Below are positions 19,361 to 30,639 of a stretch of 64,000 bases of DNA, one piece after another; position 1 is the stretch's first letter, and each line of letters starts with the position of its first letter. Under the pieces are notes generated by a model that searched no databases, was not told the DNA's origin, and worked only from the letters and a program-made list of their open reading frames with translations. The translations under genes and the position numbers were made by a program. This DNA comes from Euclidia mi. Its lineage: Eukaryota; Arthropoda; Insecta; Lepidoptera; Erebidae. Location: positions 18,983,326-19,047,325 of the forward strand of contig OX123182.2 in assembly GCA_944739405.2 (NCBI GenBank). Reading direction: 5' to 3'.

Positions 19361-22318
19361 ATGATTGACGAAGTCATTAGTGAGTTAGACAATATCTCTG
19401 TACATTCTTCAAAAATGTGCGATACGGAAAGTTGCAGTCAATACATATCGAACTTTAACAAACCATTAACAATACTAACCCAGAACATCCGCAGTATTTA
19501 TAAGAATATTGATAGTTTAAGCATATTTTTACATAGGTTAAAAGCTGAAAGCGACGTCATCATTCTTACAGAATGTTGGCTAGCTAACAGAAACGATAGA
19601 CTACCAGCTTTGTCAGGGTACAACAGGTTTCAAAGCACGGTATCTTTAAATCAAAACGACGGCGTGGTAATATATACAAAAAAGTCCCTACTTGTCACTG
19701 TTAAAGAACCGAAGGTTGAAGAACACAACTGTCTAGTGATTTATATCGGTACCGATATTGCAATTCTTGCCATTTATAGACCTCCATGTTTTAGAAACCT
19801 AGACCATTTCAATGACGCTTTAAATTGCATATTACAAAGCCTAACTCACTATAAAAATGTTATATTAACAGGTGACATAAACATAAATTTAAATGCTGAT
19901 ACCTGTGACGCCGGCACCCAAGACTACCTAAACCTATGTGCATACCATGGCCTTTTCCCTTCTCATGCTTTCCCTACACACCAGAGCGGCTCCTGCTTAG
20001 ATCACGTCATGCTTAAAGCTAGGTTTCCGTCAATAACACTTGTCACTAACTCCTCCATAACTGACCATTGCGCTGTCCTTATCATACTGGATTTAGCGCA
20101 GTCACAGAACATTAGACGACCGCAAGTAAAAACTAAAATAAACATGAGTGGTTTAGAACATACGTTGAGCAACATTGACTTCAGCCCAGTTTTTAATAGT
20201 GCTGATGCAAATAATTCATTAGCCTATGTTATTAATACAGTGCAAAGCAGCGTTTTTAGAAATTCTACAATTTATTCCGTTAGTAAGAGAAACTATAACT
20301 TGAAACCATGGATAACTCCAGGTTTGATTAGATGTATTCGGCATAGAGACAAGCTACATTTAAGAGCTAAACAGTGTCCCGACAACCCTATACTGCAAAT
20401 TTCGTATAAAAGGTACCGAAATTTTTGTAATAATCTGCTCAGGAAAATAAAAATAGAGTACGACAAACAACAACTAAATGACGCAGGTAATAACAGTAAA
20501 AAGCTGTGGAAGTACCTAAAAACCGTTACCTATACCTGTAAAGAAAATATAGTCGATACAAGTTTATTAAATTTAAAAGAATCGCCTCAATTGTCGGCTG
20601 ACGAAGTAAATAATTTTTTTGTCAACGTAGGAACAAAACTTGCACAACAAATACAAAGTCAATGTGGCAACAACCTTTGTGATAATCACTCAAATTTCTC
20701 AACCCATTTAAAGAGCGGCAGATCGTTTGTTATGCTAGATCCAGATGAAAACGAAGTGGAACGTGTCATACTAACTTTAAAAAATAACAGCGCAGCAGGA
20801 TGGGACAACATTAGTAACAACATCTTAAAGCATTTTAAACATATTCTTGTGCCTCCACTGACCCACATTTACCGTCTATGTCTTGCTGAGGGCGTTTTTC
20901 CCACATACCTTAAAAAGGCAGTGGTAGTCCCAATTTACAAAAGCGGTACAAAAGGTCTTATAACAAACTACAGGCCAATTTCGCTATTACCATCAATAGC
21001 TAAAGTCTTAGAGAAAATAGTCAACCGTAGATTAATGACATACTTAGAAAATAACGCTCTGCTATCCACTTCTCAGTTCGGTTTTAGACCTAAGTTGTCT
21101 ACAGCAGATGCGGTACATCAATTAACGAACTATGTGACAGAAGAACTGGGGAAGAGAAAGCATGTCATTGGAATTTTCCTTGACTTAGCTAAGGCCTATG
21201 ACACGGTGTCCATACCTAAACTTCTGAAAAAGCTGGAAGCCATTGGCATAAGAGGCACACAATTAAAATTCTTTGCTGACTATTTAAAGGACAGGTACCA
21301 AAGTATTCGAATCGGCGAGTTTTCTAGCGCAGAATTAAAAATACCTCAATATGGCATTCCACAAGGAAGTATCCTCGCATCTACCCTTTTCCTAGTCTAC
21401 ATTAACGACCTTTGTAATCAAACCTTAGGTCATGGCAAAATTATTACATATGCAGATGATACAGCGCTCCTTTTTGCCGCTGACACAGCCGAGAAGGTAC
21501 ATGATCTTGCTCAACGCGGATTTAACATCGTAAACAACTGGCTGAAATATAATCTTCTAACGCTAAACGCAGATAAAACTAAATTCCTTAAATTCTCTAT
21601 GCGGAAGCCACCAACTCAGTTAAGTAATAACACCTTATATGCTCATAACTGTAATGACCCGTCACTTAACCTTTGCACTTGCCCTGTTATCCATAATACC
21701 ACTAACATTAAATACTTAGGAGTAATACTTGACGATTGCCTCTCTTTTAAGCAACATATAGCGGCCCTAACTTCCAGGATACGTAAACTATTTTTCGTTT
21801 TTAAAAAGCTCCGTTACATAGCAGATAATAAGCTCATCATACGTGTATATCAGGCCCTATGTCAGTCTATTATACAGTATTGTATCACATCATGGGGCGG
21901 GGCTCCAAAATCCATAATGTTGCCAATTGAACGGGCCCAAAGAACACTTCTAAAAGTGGCAATCTGTAAGCCTTTTCGCTTTCCCACGCACCGCCTATAT
22001 GAACTATGTAATGTATTAACTGTACGACAGCTTTTCGTAATGTATATTGTTCTAAAACAGCACACCACGCTAACTTATGATACTAATCTCACTAACAATA
22101 AGAGGCGTAAAGATATTGTACGTACTGCACTTTCCGAATCTAAATTCGTCTTCACAAACAGGTTTTATGCTTTCTTAGGGCCTTTTATATATAACAAACT
22201 AAACAAAATACTGTTTATATATGACGTAAATTATTTCAACTGTAAGCAATTAGTGTATAAGTATTTACAATCTTTGGATTATAAACAGACCGAAGATTTG
22301 CTAGCAGTGCTAAAATAA
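19361..22318 (+). CDS. LINE-A ORF2, apurinic-type endonuclease and reverse transcriptase
   Basis: The frame is open from 19277 (overlapping ORF1 by 14 bases), but its first ATG is 19361, giving about 985 residues. The N-terminal endonuclease shows TQNIRS, LTECWL, IYRPP, TGDININ and SITDHC, covering the Asn, Glu, Asp and SDH-type catalytic positions. The reverse transcriptase follows with NYRPISLLP, FLDLAKAYD (about residue 605), IPQGSILAS and YADDTALLF (about 696), so the polymerase Asp residues are intact. A Cys-rich segment (NPSLNLCTCPV) comes after YADD. There is no RNase H. ORF2 nicks the target and primes cDNA synthesis. Translation may use reinitiation or readthrough from ORF1; the GTG/overlap option cannot be excluded. 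Confidence 0.88.
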   Translation: MIDEVISELDNISVHSSKMCDTESCSQYISNFNKPLTILTQNIRSIYKNIDSLSIFLHRLKAESDVIILTECWLANRNDRLPALSGYNRFQSTVSLNQNDGVVIYTKKSLLVTVKEPKVEEHNCLVIYIGTDIAILAIYRPPCFRNLDHFNDALNCILQSLTHYKNVILTGDININLNADTCDAGTQDYLNLCAYHGLFPSHAFPTHQSGSCLDHVMLKARFPSITLVTNSSITDHCAVLIILDLAQSQNIRRPQVKTKINMSGLEHTLSNIDFSPVFNSADANNSLAYVINTVQSSVFRNSTIYSVSKRNYNLKPWITPGLIRCIRHRDKLHLRAKQCPDNPILQISYKRYRNFCNNLLRKIKIEYDKQQLNDAGNNSKKLWKYLKTVTYTCKENIVDTSLLNLKESPQLSADEVNNFFVNVGTKLAQQIQSQCGNNLCDNHSNFSTHLKSGRSFVMLDPDENEVERVILTLKNNSAAGWDNISNNILKHFKHILVPPLTHIYRLCLAEGVFPTYLKKAVVVPIYKSGTKGLITNYRPISLLPSIAKVLEKIVNRRLMTYLENNALLSTSQFGFRPKLSTADAVHQLTNYVTEELGKRKHVIGIFLDLAKAYDTVSIPKLLKKLEAIGIRGTQLKFFADYLKDRYQSIRIGEFSSAELKIPQYGIPQGSILASTLFLVYINDLCNQTLGHGKIITYADDTALLFAADTAEKVHDLAQRGFNIVNNWLKYNLLTLNADKTKFLKFSMRKPPTQLSNNTLYAHNCNDPSLNLCTCPVIHNTTNIKYLGVILDDCLSFKQHIAALTSRIRKLFFVFKKLRYIADNKLIIRVYQALCQSIIQYCITSWGGAPKSIMLPIERAQRTLLKVAICKPFRFPTHRLYELCNVLTVRQLFVMYIVLKQHTTLTYDTNLTNNKRRKDIVRTALSESKFVFTNRFYAFLGPFIYNKLNKILFIYDVNYFNCKQLVYKYLQSLDYKQTEDLLAVLK

Positions 22319-22623
22319 ATTGTACCTATGTCATGACTTTGTCATTGCATATTATATTACAAAAATAACTCCGAACTATGCATTGCTCTTGTAGGTACTC
22401 ATGCAATTATGTAACTATAAATAGTGTAGGCAGTAATAAGTATTAGTATAAACATTTTGATTAGTAGTAAACATAATAAACATATGATAGTGCTCTTACC
22501 ACCTGTGGCACAGGTCCAACCTAGTACAGGCACCCATTATAATTTAGTACTTACTTACCTTAGAATTATATATACTATTATTGTAGAAAGATAAATAAAT
22601 AAATTATTATTATTATTATTATC

Positions 22624-23683
22624 ATAGAAAAATATATCAATGTAAGATTGCATTTTATTTTGAAGAATTCGAATTTAAATGATAGCAGCATCAGCAGATT
22701 CGAATTTAATAAAAATATTATTGTATTATATACTTTTGTCATTTATTTCTTTACAAACTTTAGCTTATGTGGTTGTACACATGAATAGTTTATCACGGAC
22801 ACTGACATCCTAGGTGGACATGATTTTTAACTCTTGGTATTCGGATATGATAAAGACCATATTGTATCTTCCCCTTTAATTTTATATTATTATTTATATA
22901 TATTAAGAAAAGCCACACTATTTGTACCCTATCCCACCATCCCGAAATAAAAACAAACAATTGCAAAACTTAAAGTAACAAAACAACAGTATTTTATCGA
23001 TATAAATAATCTACCTTTTGGACACCGTAACATTAATGAGAGTGTGTGAGTGATCGTCAAGCGCGATAGTTCCATGTCAAGCGAAGTGTTTGAGCTAGTG
23101 CGCGTACATATTAGTGTATTGCTTGTAGTGGAGATAGAGAGTGGGAGACAATCGGCGACACGCGTTCTAATACAAATCAGTAACTATTTCCGTTCTAACC
23201 TCCTTTAATTGTTCTGTGTTATTAATTGAGATATTGTGTCCATAGATGTATTCTTTTTCGAGACTAAATGTTTTTTTTTCTTTCTTAATAACAAGAAGGA
23301 TGTCATGCTAGCATCTGATTTGTTTGTGTGGTCTATAAGGGGTATTGTTATACCTATAAACTGCCAAAAACCTTTTTGGGCCCTTTATCAAAATCTCTTA
23401 AAAACTCCATACCTTTGTCTCTAGGGTGGTTATAGGCAACCCTTATACGTCCGTCAGTGGGAAAAATTACTCCAAAACCTTTTGCTGCTTGACAATTTTG
23501 ATTTTAAATTGTGAGATTAAATCCCTTGGTAGTTTCGATCGTTGCGACGATAAAGAAAAGTAAAGAAGATAATCTCAAACCCTAAAGGCACTCGAGAATA
23601 ACTTACTGAATATGCGATAGAATCCAATTATAAAATTGGATGGAAAATATTATCTTTTAACGATAATAGTGTTCTTTATTGGT
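22624..23683. other. non-coding stretch
   Basis: AT-rich with a CG-richer patch at 23040-23165. No gene, RNA or matched repeat. Confidence 0.35.
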
Positions 23684-24035
23684 AGGCAGCGATAGCCGAG
23701 TGGATATACCACGTATCGGGTTCGAATCCACGGCGCGCACCAATGACTTTTCAGGGTTATGTGCGTATTGAATTGTTAATTATCGCTTGTCCCGTGCCTC
23801 GGAGAGCACGTTAAGCCGTCGGTCCCGGTTGTCATGAAGATCTTTGACAGTCGTTACAGGGCGTCAGTACTTACCTTCTAAACAAACTGACACTAGTCTA
23901 AACCGTGGAATATCACTATCCCTTCGCGTTGCGGAGACCAGACAGGCAGTCGCTCTGTGGAAAAACTAATATTCAGCCAAATCCAGTGAGACTAGTAAGC
24001 GGACCCCAGATTGAAACTGGGATAACGCTAAGAGA
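23684..24035 (+). repeat. tRNA-derived SINE family E, plus-strand copy
   Basis: The tRNA-like head 'ggcagcgatagccgagtgg' has an A-box-like start and the B box 'gggttcgaatccac' at 23719-23732. The body is colinear with the complement of 15098-15475, including the 'cctcggagagcacgtt' block and the 'gtaagcggacc' 3' end. It is not a functional tRNA: there is no acceptor pairing, and the body runs on. Confidence 0.78.
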
Positions 24036-24370
24036 AAGAAAGAATTGGTAGTTCGGTGGAAGGCGTAGACATAATCTTTATTCTTAGAATAATTTGTATC
24101 GTAGGGTTTATTAGCAACGACACTTGAATGCGATCTACAGATTGTAATAGATAGAATTTATTTTTGTGATATACTTATTTGATTTAAGAATGACCAGAGT
24201 ATATATTCGCAATTAAATGTTGTTTTTCTAAGTCGCACTCGTTTCTTTACAGTTAATATTTAAGATTGGGATCAATATCATTAATGATGTCTTTTAAAGA
24301 CTCTACCTAACTACTTATACATCGAATTTACTGTGATTTGGGGTAAATAGAGGAAAACAACAATTCAATA

Positions 24371-24600
24371 AATAGAGGAGAACACGGTTGGCGTAGAGGT
24401 TTAAGCGGCCGTCTCGTCGCTTGACACTGCGCCGAGTGTTGTGCGTTCGATCCCCACACGAGACAACACTTTGTGTGATCCACAAATTGTTGTTTCAAGT
24501 CTGGGTGTTTATTTGTACCGTTAGTTGTATGTTTGCTAAATCCTCCGCGACACAGTCTTTCTAAAAAAGAAAAAGAAAAAATAAAAAGAAATCTGAATCC
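24371..24600 (+). repeat. tRNA-derived SINE family F
   Basis: 'ggttggcgtagaggtttaag' (A box) and 'gtgcgttcgatccccac' (B box, about 24440-24456) are followed by 'acactttgtgtgatcc', a 'gtctgggtgttt' core and an A-rich tail at 24560-24590. The segment after the B box resembles the one in front of the LINE-1, LINE-2 and LINE-3 ORF1 genes. Confidence 0.65.
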
Positions 24601-24737
24601 TTTCCGTAACATCAGTTTACGCATTTGTCTTTGTCTATTGCTATCTTGAGCAAGTACGTTTGTATAGTTGGCTATTAAGGCGAGGTATTCCCAAAATACA
24701 GTGTTATCTAGCGTGTTCAAACGCGTTTTATTTGTAA

Positions 24738-24946
24738 ACTAGAGGATGCCAGCAGCTACGCCTGCATATTTTTAAATTTACCCGTTTTGGCCGATCCCGT
24801 GGCAATTTCGGGAAATCCCTTCTTAGTGCACCCCTACGGTCCCCAAGAAACATATATGCCAAATTTCAGCTTCCTGCGCCCAATAGTTTCGGCTGTAACG
24901 TGTCTGTCCGTCAGTCAGTAACGCAAGGATTTTATATATTAAGATA
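24738..24946 (+). repeat. dispersed repeat family D, single copy
   Basis: It starts 'ctagaggatgccagcagctac' and ends 'taacgcaaggattttatatatt aagata'. It is colinear with both halves of the palindrome at 14016-14432 and closest to the plus-strand half. Confidence 0.75.
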
Positions 24947-25744
24947 ACAGAGATTTAAATTCGAAAAAAAGGATTATTCTACAGCATTCGATCTATATTT
25001 GTCGGCCATTCGAAACACGATTACTGACATTTTATACGATAGAAAAATCGCGAATACAGGTCTGTTTAAACAATTTTTCACGTTTCATTAGAGTTGTATT
25101 GGGATAAGAATTTTCAAAAGTATACCAAAAGATAAGTCATGTAAAAGCGGATGTTTCTCGGGCATGAATTTTAATAAATACAAAAATATATTACCGAAAA
25201 TATGTAATTTCCTACTGCCGACGCGCTCTTTCCCGCGTCGTTCCGTTCAGTCCCGAGCGGGATGTAATGGAGACAGGACGTATCGCTAGTTTTCAGAGCG
25301 CACCGCAGGATTACGAATTATTTTATCGTCAGTTACGACAAATGTCATCATCAAATTATTTTAACTAGGTTTAGTTTGTAAATAGGTATTGTACATTTCT
25401 AGTAAGTAATAAGAGTGTATACAGGTAATTAGTATAGTTTTGAAAATATCGTTTTGATTATAGGATAACGGACTTGATAACAACAGCATAGTACCAGTAC
25501 TTTAGAAAATTATTGATTTATTGTGTAGGTATTGTGAATCATTTATAGCATTATTGTTGTATTGGGTACCTACCTAATTTAATAATACACACTGTTATAC
25601 CTGTGTACCTATATACGGGAATAAAAATGTGAGATGTGCCTAAAAGCTATACAAGCGAATTTTATAGGTAGGTATATACCTACCAAAATAAATACAAATC
25701 TCCGCAGTTACCTGCATAGTGGTATTTATGGTTACTGCACCACC
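24947..25744. other. non-coding stretch
   Basis: AT-rich apart from a CG-rich patch (25215-25310). No supportable gene. Confidence 0.35.
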
Positions 25745-25872
25745 GTCATGGGTAGTCATGATGTTATTTGGTATAACCTTCCTCAACAAATAGGCTAAAG
25801 AGGCAACACAAATTTTAGAAATTGGCCTGCTGGTTCCTAAGACTAGCGCGATCAAAAACAAAAAAATAACAG
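25745..25872 (+). repeat. dispersed repeat family A, diverged copy
   Basis: It keeps the order 'catgatgttat...ccttcctcaacaaataggct...attggcctgctggttcctaagactagcgcgatca' of the 42150-42366 copy, with many substitutions. Confidence 0.5.
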
Positions 25873-25967
25873 TTTTGATTTAGATAGGTAGATTTATGAA
25901 TTGCCGTATAAGTATATTCAATAATTCTATTGACTATTTCCACCAATAATATAATTGATTTCCATTA

Positions 25968-26190
25968 CCAAACAGATTCCCGCTCAAGTCAAATATTTGT
26001 GTGCATGAACATGGATGTTTGTCTTGGTCTGGGTGTTTCTATGTATAATATGTATGTATTTACAAAAAAAAAGTATATATGTATGTTTATCCATTATCTA
26101 GTACCCATAGTACAAGCTTCTGCTTAGTTTGGGACTAGATGGTGTTGTGTGAATGTGGTAGAATATTATTATATTATTATTATTATTATT
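25968..26190 (+). repeat. SINE family B, 5'-truncated, ending in (ATT)n
   Basis: The 'gattcccgctcaagtcaa' start equals the B-box flank of the full-length head at 62600-62435 (minus). The 'gtctgggtgtttctatgtataat' core, the 'tagtttgggactagatggtgttgtgtg' block and an (ATT)n tail at 26163-26190 follow. Confidence 0.65.
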
Positions 26191-26452
26191 AAACACGGAA
26201 CAATGGACACCTTATAATATTATCGTACTATTTACCACGCTGAGGAAGAATGCACTGGTGTCACAGCTTAGAAATGTTCGGTAGGTAAGTATATCAATTT
26301 GACGGACCAATAATAACGAAAACTAGAGTTGTGGGTGTAGGAGTATGATTTCGTACGTATACATCTACGTATATAACTTTTTTTCACTACTACTTGCCAA
26401 TGGCAGCGCCTAAAGGAGATCACCCAAATTGGGCAAATTTTTATTTTGCCGG

Positions 26453-26643
26453 AGTTACGTACAGTAAATTCGTAGTATAAGCAATAAACTGTAACCATAT
26501 ACTCCCCTTTAGAGATAAGAACCGTAGTACCATAAGTTAACTCTAAGAAATTTGTATTATATTAAATCAGTTGAGATTAAAGACTCAAGGAGACAACATC
26601 GTGTCTTTTTTAAAAGCTCCCTCGGTTCGCCACGAACATATCT
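26453..26643 (+). repeat. 5' LTR
   Basis: It starts AGTTACGTACAG and ends GAACATATCT. It is aligned base for base with 33983-34173, with four mismatches. It is flanked on the left by CCGG. Confidence 0.92.
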
Positions 26644-26660
26644 GGCGCAGTCGGTAGGAT
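26643..26660 (+). promoter_or_regulatory. primer binding site (tRNA-Ser type)
   Basis: TGGCGCAGTCGGTAGGAT begins at the last LTR base. This sequence is the primer site used by 17.6/297-like members of the gypsy group, complementary to the 3' end of tRNA-Ser. Confidence 0.8.
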
Positions 26661-26679
26661 AGTGGCAGTCGTCGTCCTA

Positions 26680-26725
26680 GCGAATCAAACTCTTTGCAAA
26701 GACACGGCGCGAATCAAACTCTTTG
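26680..26725 (+). repeat. 18-base direct duplication in the leader
   Basis: GCGAATCAAACTCTTTGC occurs twice, at about 26680-26697 and 26709-26726, separated by 'aaagacacggc'. Confidence 0.8.
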
Positions 26726-26968
26726 CGTCCGCGCCGCTATCCCAACAAGAACCCGTCGCGAACCCTGGGCAGCAAGAAGCACAGTCACCGCTCAACTCAC
26801 CAGGCAGATGGAGCTCTACTGGAGGCAAGATCAAACTCTCATACTACTCAGTATCCCATCTTTTGCCATTTCCCACCACTATAATTACTTTGTGTATTTT
26901 ATATTGTGCGTGCGTGTATAATTGCCTTTATTGGTAATACATTTAAGTATATAATTATGTGTGTATAT

Positions 26969-27216
26969 ATATATATGTCCGTGTGGTGACGGATTAAGAA
27001 TACGGAATGTCACCACCCCATATCATCCCATGGGTGTCGTAAGAGCCGATAGAGGGAGCATATTAAGCAGAGAACAGCACTGTGAGAGAAGGAAAACTTG
27101 ATACAAACCCTGTACCAACCCGTTTGGCCAGCGTGGTGTAGTAGGCCAATTCCTCCTTTCAAAGGAGAGGCCTAGTCCAGCAGTGGACTGTTAAGGGCTG
27201 ATGATAAATAAATATA
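26969..27216 (+). repeat. SINE/LINE-tail element inserted in the LTR-element leader
   Basis: It lies between two copies of GTGTATAT (26961-26968 and 27217-27224), a plausible target duplication. It contains 'ccgtgtggtgacggattaag', 'gggtgtcgtaagagccgat' and ends 'gtccagcagtggactgttaagggctgatgataaataaat'. The copy at 49715-49958 is in the opposite orientation. Confidence 0.75.
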
Positions 27217-27306
27217 GTGTATATCTGTGTGATCTAAAATCGACACCAGATATTTACACATACTTACCTTAGTTTTAGTTATATACATTTATTATAAATT
27301 TATACA

Positions 27307-28100
27307 ATGGCTCAGAATGCCAACGCGCTCGCTGACCTAGCCGCAGCAGCCTCAGTAGTAAATAGTTCAAAACCAAATTACGAACTATTAAATAAACTTA
27401 TTCCGTCATACAATGGCAGTAACAAATCGTTGAACTTTTATATAAGAAGTGTAGAAAGTATATTAACCGCGTATGGTATAACAACAGATGATTCAATAGC
27501 GATCTGTCTCATAAGAATTAAGTTAACTAACAAAGCTCAAGAAGCTATTTCATTGGAAGTTGATATCGAAGATTGGACATCCATTAAAGCCGCTCTAATT
27601 AATCGATTCGGCGAACACCGAACCGAAGTTCAGTTACTTCAAGAGTTATTACGTTGCACGAAATACCAAAACGAGACGTGCGAACAATTTGGTAAACGAA
27701 TAGGAGATCTTTTAGACTCACTTTGCGGAGTAGGCCTGTCAACCAACAAGGACAGTGGTTACTATCAAACCCTAGCAATCAGCATATTTATAGACAACCT
27801 AGATTACAACGTAGGCTTAGGTATTAACCAGCCGACAACCCTTGTCAAAGCTATAGCGTTAGCCAGACAGGAAGAAGCTCGAATCAAACGTTCAGATAGG
27901 AAAAGCATTACGCAACCCACTCCGAAACCTGGCATAAAGCCAAACAGTAAGTACCCAGTGCGTCCACAGCAGTCATTTAACAGTCCTCTGTTACCAAACG
28001 TCCCGTCGTCAAATACACCTAGCTCACGTCCAGCTTTACCAAGCTCTAGTAATCAATACAATAAGTACCCTAATAATCAGTATAGTAGCTATTTGCTAGG
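27307..28100 (+). pseudogene. gag of the errantivirus-like element, N-terminal part (interrupted)
   Basis: ATG at 27307 opens about 263 residues of gag-like sequence: an Ala-rich start, then a capsid-like helical region (about 25-205, including LNFYIRSVESILTAYGI and a central FGKRIGDLLDSL) and a Pro/Ser/Asn-rich tail. There is no CCHC knuckle, as is usual for this group. At about 28100 the frame enters a Jockey-type LINE and ends at an unrelated stop (28222-28224). The original gag resumes after the LINE at about 30040 with an acidic tail ending at TAG 30258-30260. The gag protein forms the particle and packages RNA. The break is an insertion and not decay within gag. Confidence 0.8.
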
Positions 28101-28102
28101 TA

Positions 28103-30030
28103 TTTCAGGTCCACATTTCTGGTACCTGAACCATCGGCAAGTAGTGAAAGCACCTCGAGTGAGCAGCACAGCGGGACAGCAGTGTCCGTCAGCACAGTTG
28201 ACATTAATAGATCACGCATTTTGAAGTTGCTTAAATCATTAGACCTCACGAAATCGGGAGGACCTGACCTAATACCGCCAATATTTATCGTCAACTGTGC
28301 TGATAGTCTTGATGAACCTCTTTGCATTTTGTTTAAACGTTCATTGATGGAAGGCTTAGTGCCAGGTATTTGGAAATCTGCATTCATAACCCCAGTTTTC
28401 AAAAAAGGTGATAAAGCTGATATTGAAAATTACCGCCCCATATCAAAAATATGCTTATTTTCAAAAATTTTGGAACGCGTAGTCTACACCGATGTTTACA
28501 CAGCTTTCAAGGCCTGTCTCGGTGAGGAGCAACATGGGTTTGTTAGGAATCGCTCAACGACGTCTAACCTACTTCTGTCACATGAATATATAAGTAACGG
28601 AATGGTACGAGGGCAGGTCGACGTAATTTATACGGATTACTGCAAATGTTTTGACCGGATAGACCATCAGGTGCTGCTGGAGAAGCTATCGCTTGCAGGG
28701 ATACACGGAGACCTGTACCGATGGTTATCTTCTTATATAGAGAACCGAACACAGGCTGTGGCTCTTCAGGGTTATGTCTCAGGTTGGAGTTCTGTCCCTT
28801 CTGGAGTTCCTCAAGGCTCAATTCTTGGGCCCTTGTTGCTTACGTTGTTTATACGCGATATCAAGGAGTGTTTCCGTCATTCGTACATCCTACTCTACGC
28901 TGACGATATGAAAATACACAAAGTCGTACGGGATGCGTCTGACGCAAGTAAATTACAAGATGATTTATACAGATTTGAGGTATACTGCAACCGAAACAAG
29001 CTCCAACTAAATGTCAATAAATGCTTTCACGTAACATTTTCACGACGAACATCTTATATAAATAGCAGCTACACACTTAACAAAGTACTAATCAATAAAG
29101 TTAACAGCATTAGAGATCTGGGAGTTATACAGGACAGTAAGCTATTATATGATCAACATATAGATAGTATCGTGAAAAAAGCATCAAAAGCTCTGGGATT
29201 TATATTGCGTAACACATCCTGCTTCCGCACATTGAAACCAGTCAAAGTACTGTACTGCTCTTTCGTACGCAGCCACTTAGAATATGCGTCCCAGATTTGG
29301 AACCCTCAGTACGAAATTTATAAATCTCGCATTGAGGGCGTCCAAAAAAAAGTTCCTACGATACCTTGACTACAAGGCACAGCAATGTTCAGTTGATTAT
29401 GAGCACAGATGTAAAAGGTTTAACTTCTTACCTTTGGAAGTAAGGCGACGTATTCGGGATATTAGTTTCCTGTTAAAAATTGCTAATGGTTCAATTGACT
29501 GCCCTGATTTACTGGCTAATATCTCAATTCGCACAAATTTGTTGAGCTTCCGTCAGCGCCCAATATTGAATGTACCATTTAGTTCAACAAACTATAGGGG
29601 TAATGCCTTTTCCATAAGAAGTGCTGCAAGTTTCAATGCACTCGCACGGGATCTTAATATTGATCTTTTTTGCACTAGTGTTACCACTATAAGGCGGCAA
29701 TTGGCTAATTTATACTTCGATAATGTTTTAAACATTGAGCACATCAGCGCAGGATTGACTGAGTGAAGTTACAATTTTTTGTTCTTTTGGTTTGTTGTTT
29801 TTCTAAGTGTATATTTGTTATTTTTGTGCATACCTATTTGTTTTTGTTTAATTATTATTTTTCCTTTATTTTATTTTTTTGTATACCTATTTAAAACGAG
29901 TACAAAAATCGTCCTACTTTTTATACCCATATGTGAGGGCTTTTAATTGGCAAACTGATAATGTTAATTGTTATATTCATAGTTTTAATTAGTCCGTAAG
30001 CATTCTGTAAAAAAAAATAAAAAAAAAATT
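28103..30030 (+). mobile_element. 5'-truncated Jockey-type LINE inside gag
   Basis: Reverse transcriptase sequence starts within a few bases of the gag break and ends with an A-rich tail (30008-30029), directly followed by the resumed gag tail. A short target duplication could not be identified. The insertion must postdate the LTR element. Confidence 0.8.
28182..29766 (+). pseudogene. Jockey-type LINE ORF2, reverse transcriptase part, one frameshift
   Basis: Frame 28182-29369 carries NYRPISKICLFSK, YTDYCKCFDRIDH (motif A), VPSGVPQGSILGPLL (motif B) and LLYADDMKIHK (motif C), so the polymerase Asp residues are present. It then has the thumb and C-terminal region up to SQIWNPQYEIYKSRIEGVQKK. 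There an A8 run at 29344-29351 has changed length, and the C-terminus continues in another frame (29284-29766) with DYKAQQCSVDYEHRCKRFNF. The endonuclease and ORF1 are missing through 5' truncation. The first codon used in the frame is not a true start. The defect looks recent: one indel in a homopolymer, otherwise open. Confidence 0.85.
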
Positions 30031-30049
30031 ACCCCAGAAATACTCAATT

Positions 30050-30260
30050 TAATACCCCAAAACCTGCTACAAAACAGGAAGAAAAGGCGTTAGTTCCCGT
30101 AAATAGATTAAATCATAATTTAGTAAATAGCGAGGACCGTAGCGAGTCAGTCAGCTACGACACTTATGCCGCAGAACAGGAACAAGACGTAGACGATTCC
30201 CCAGATAAAGATTATTTACAGGATTTTCCCCAGGATTGGATAATACAGGAGGAAACATAG
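30050..30260 (+). pseudogene. gag C-terminal tail (after the LINE)
   Basis: An open frame with acidic, Gln/Asp-rich composition (AEQEQDVDDSPDKDY) ends with TAG at 30258-30260. It overlaps the start of the protease frame at 30236 by about 25 bases, and protease is in the -1 frame relative to it, as expected for gag-pol frameshifting in gypsy elements. Confidence 0.65.
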
Positions 30261-30571
30261 ATTACGTAGTAGATAAATTACCACATATTTACATCCGAGA
30301 ATTTGGTGGTCCGTTTCTCATCGACACCGGAGCTACTCACTCATTAATTAATACCGCAGTAATAAAGAATCTTGATAAGGCCTGCATTAAGTCGGAACCT
30401 TTTACTATCTCGACACCGCACGGAGAATCATATCATGAGAACAACGCGTACATCCCGTTACCAGAGATATTCGGATCAGGTAGCATTCATAAGTTTTTGA
30501 TTGTAGATTTCAGCGAACAGTTTCACGGTCTTATAGGAAGTGATATTTTAGACAGTTTAGGCTGGCTATAG
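30236..30571 (+). pseudogene. pol: aspartic protease domain
   Basis: About 110 residues contain FLIDTGATHSLI (the DTG active site) and the downstream GLIGSDILDSLG flap/core motif typical of retroviral-type proteases. In the element it would release the gag and pol products. The frame ends at TAG 30569-30571, right after the domain. In a complete element reverse transcriptase would follow, but none is present here. Confidence 0.8.
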
Positions 30572-30639
30572 GCTTTGTACTAAAACAACTTCAATAGATT
30601 TTATCTATCAAAATATAAGGATTAAACGAAAAGTTTACG

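Larger units (their letters stand above)
17832..22623 (+). mobile_element. apparently intact two-ORF LINE (called LINE-A here)
   Basis: The element consists of a short 5' region, ORF1 (18040-19290), ORF2 (19361-22318), a 3' UTR of about 270 bases and an A/T-rich tail (ataaataaataaattattatt...) ending at about 22622. Its 5' limit is inferred to lie just after the (GATT)n of the RTE fragment; no target duplication could be fixed by eye. Neither frame has an internal stop. It has endonuclease and reverse transcriptase but no RNase H, as in the CR1/Jockey-related group. Its ORF2 is clearly related to that of LINE-3 (52374-55315). Confidence 0.8.

Noticed and set aside
24328..24720. 130-codon minus-strand frame
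   Set aside because: It lies over a tRNA-derived SINE and its A-rich tail; no protein features.
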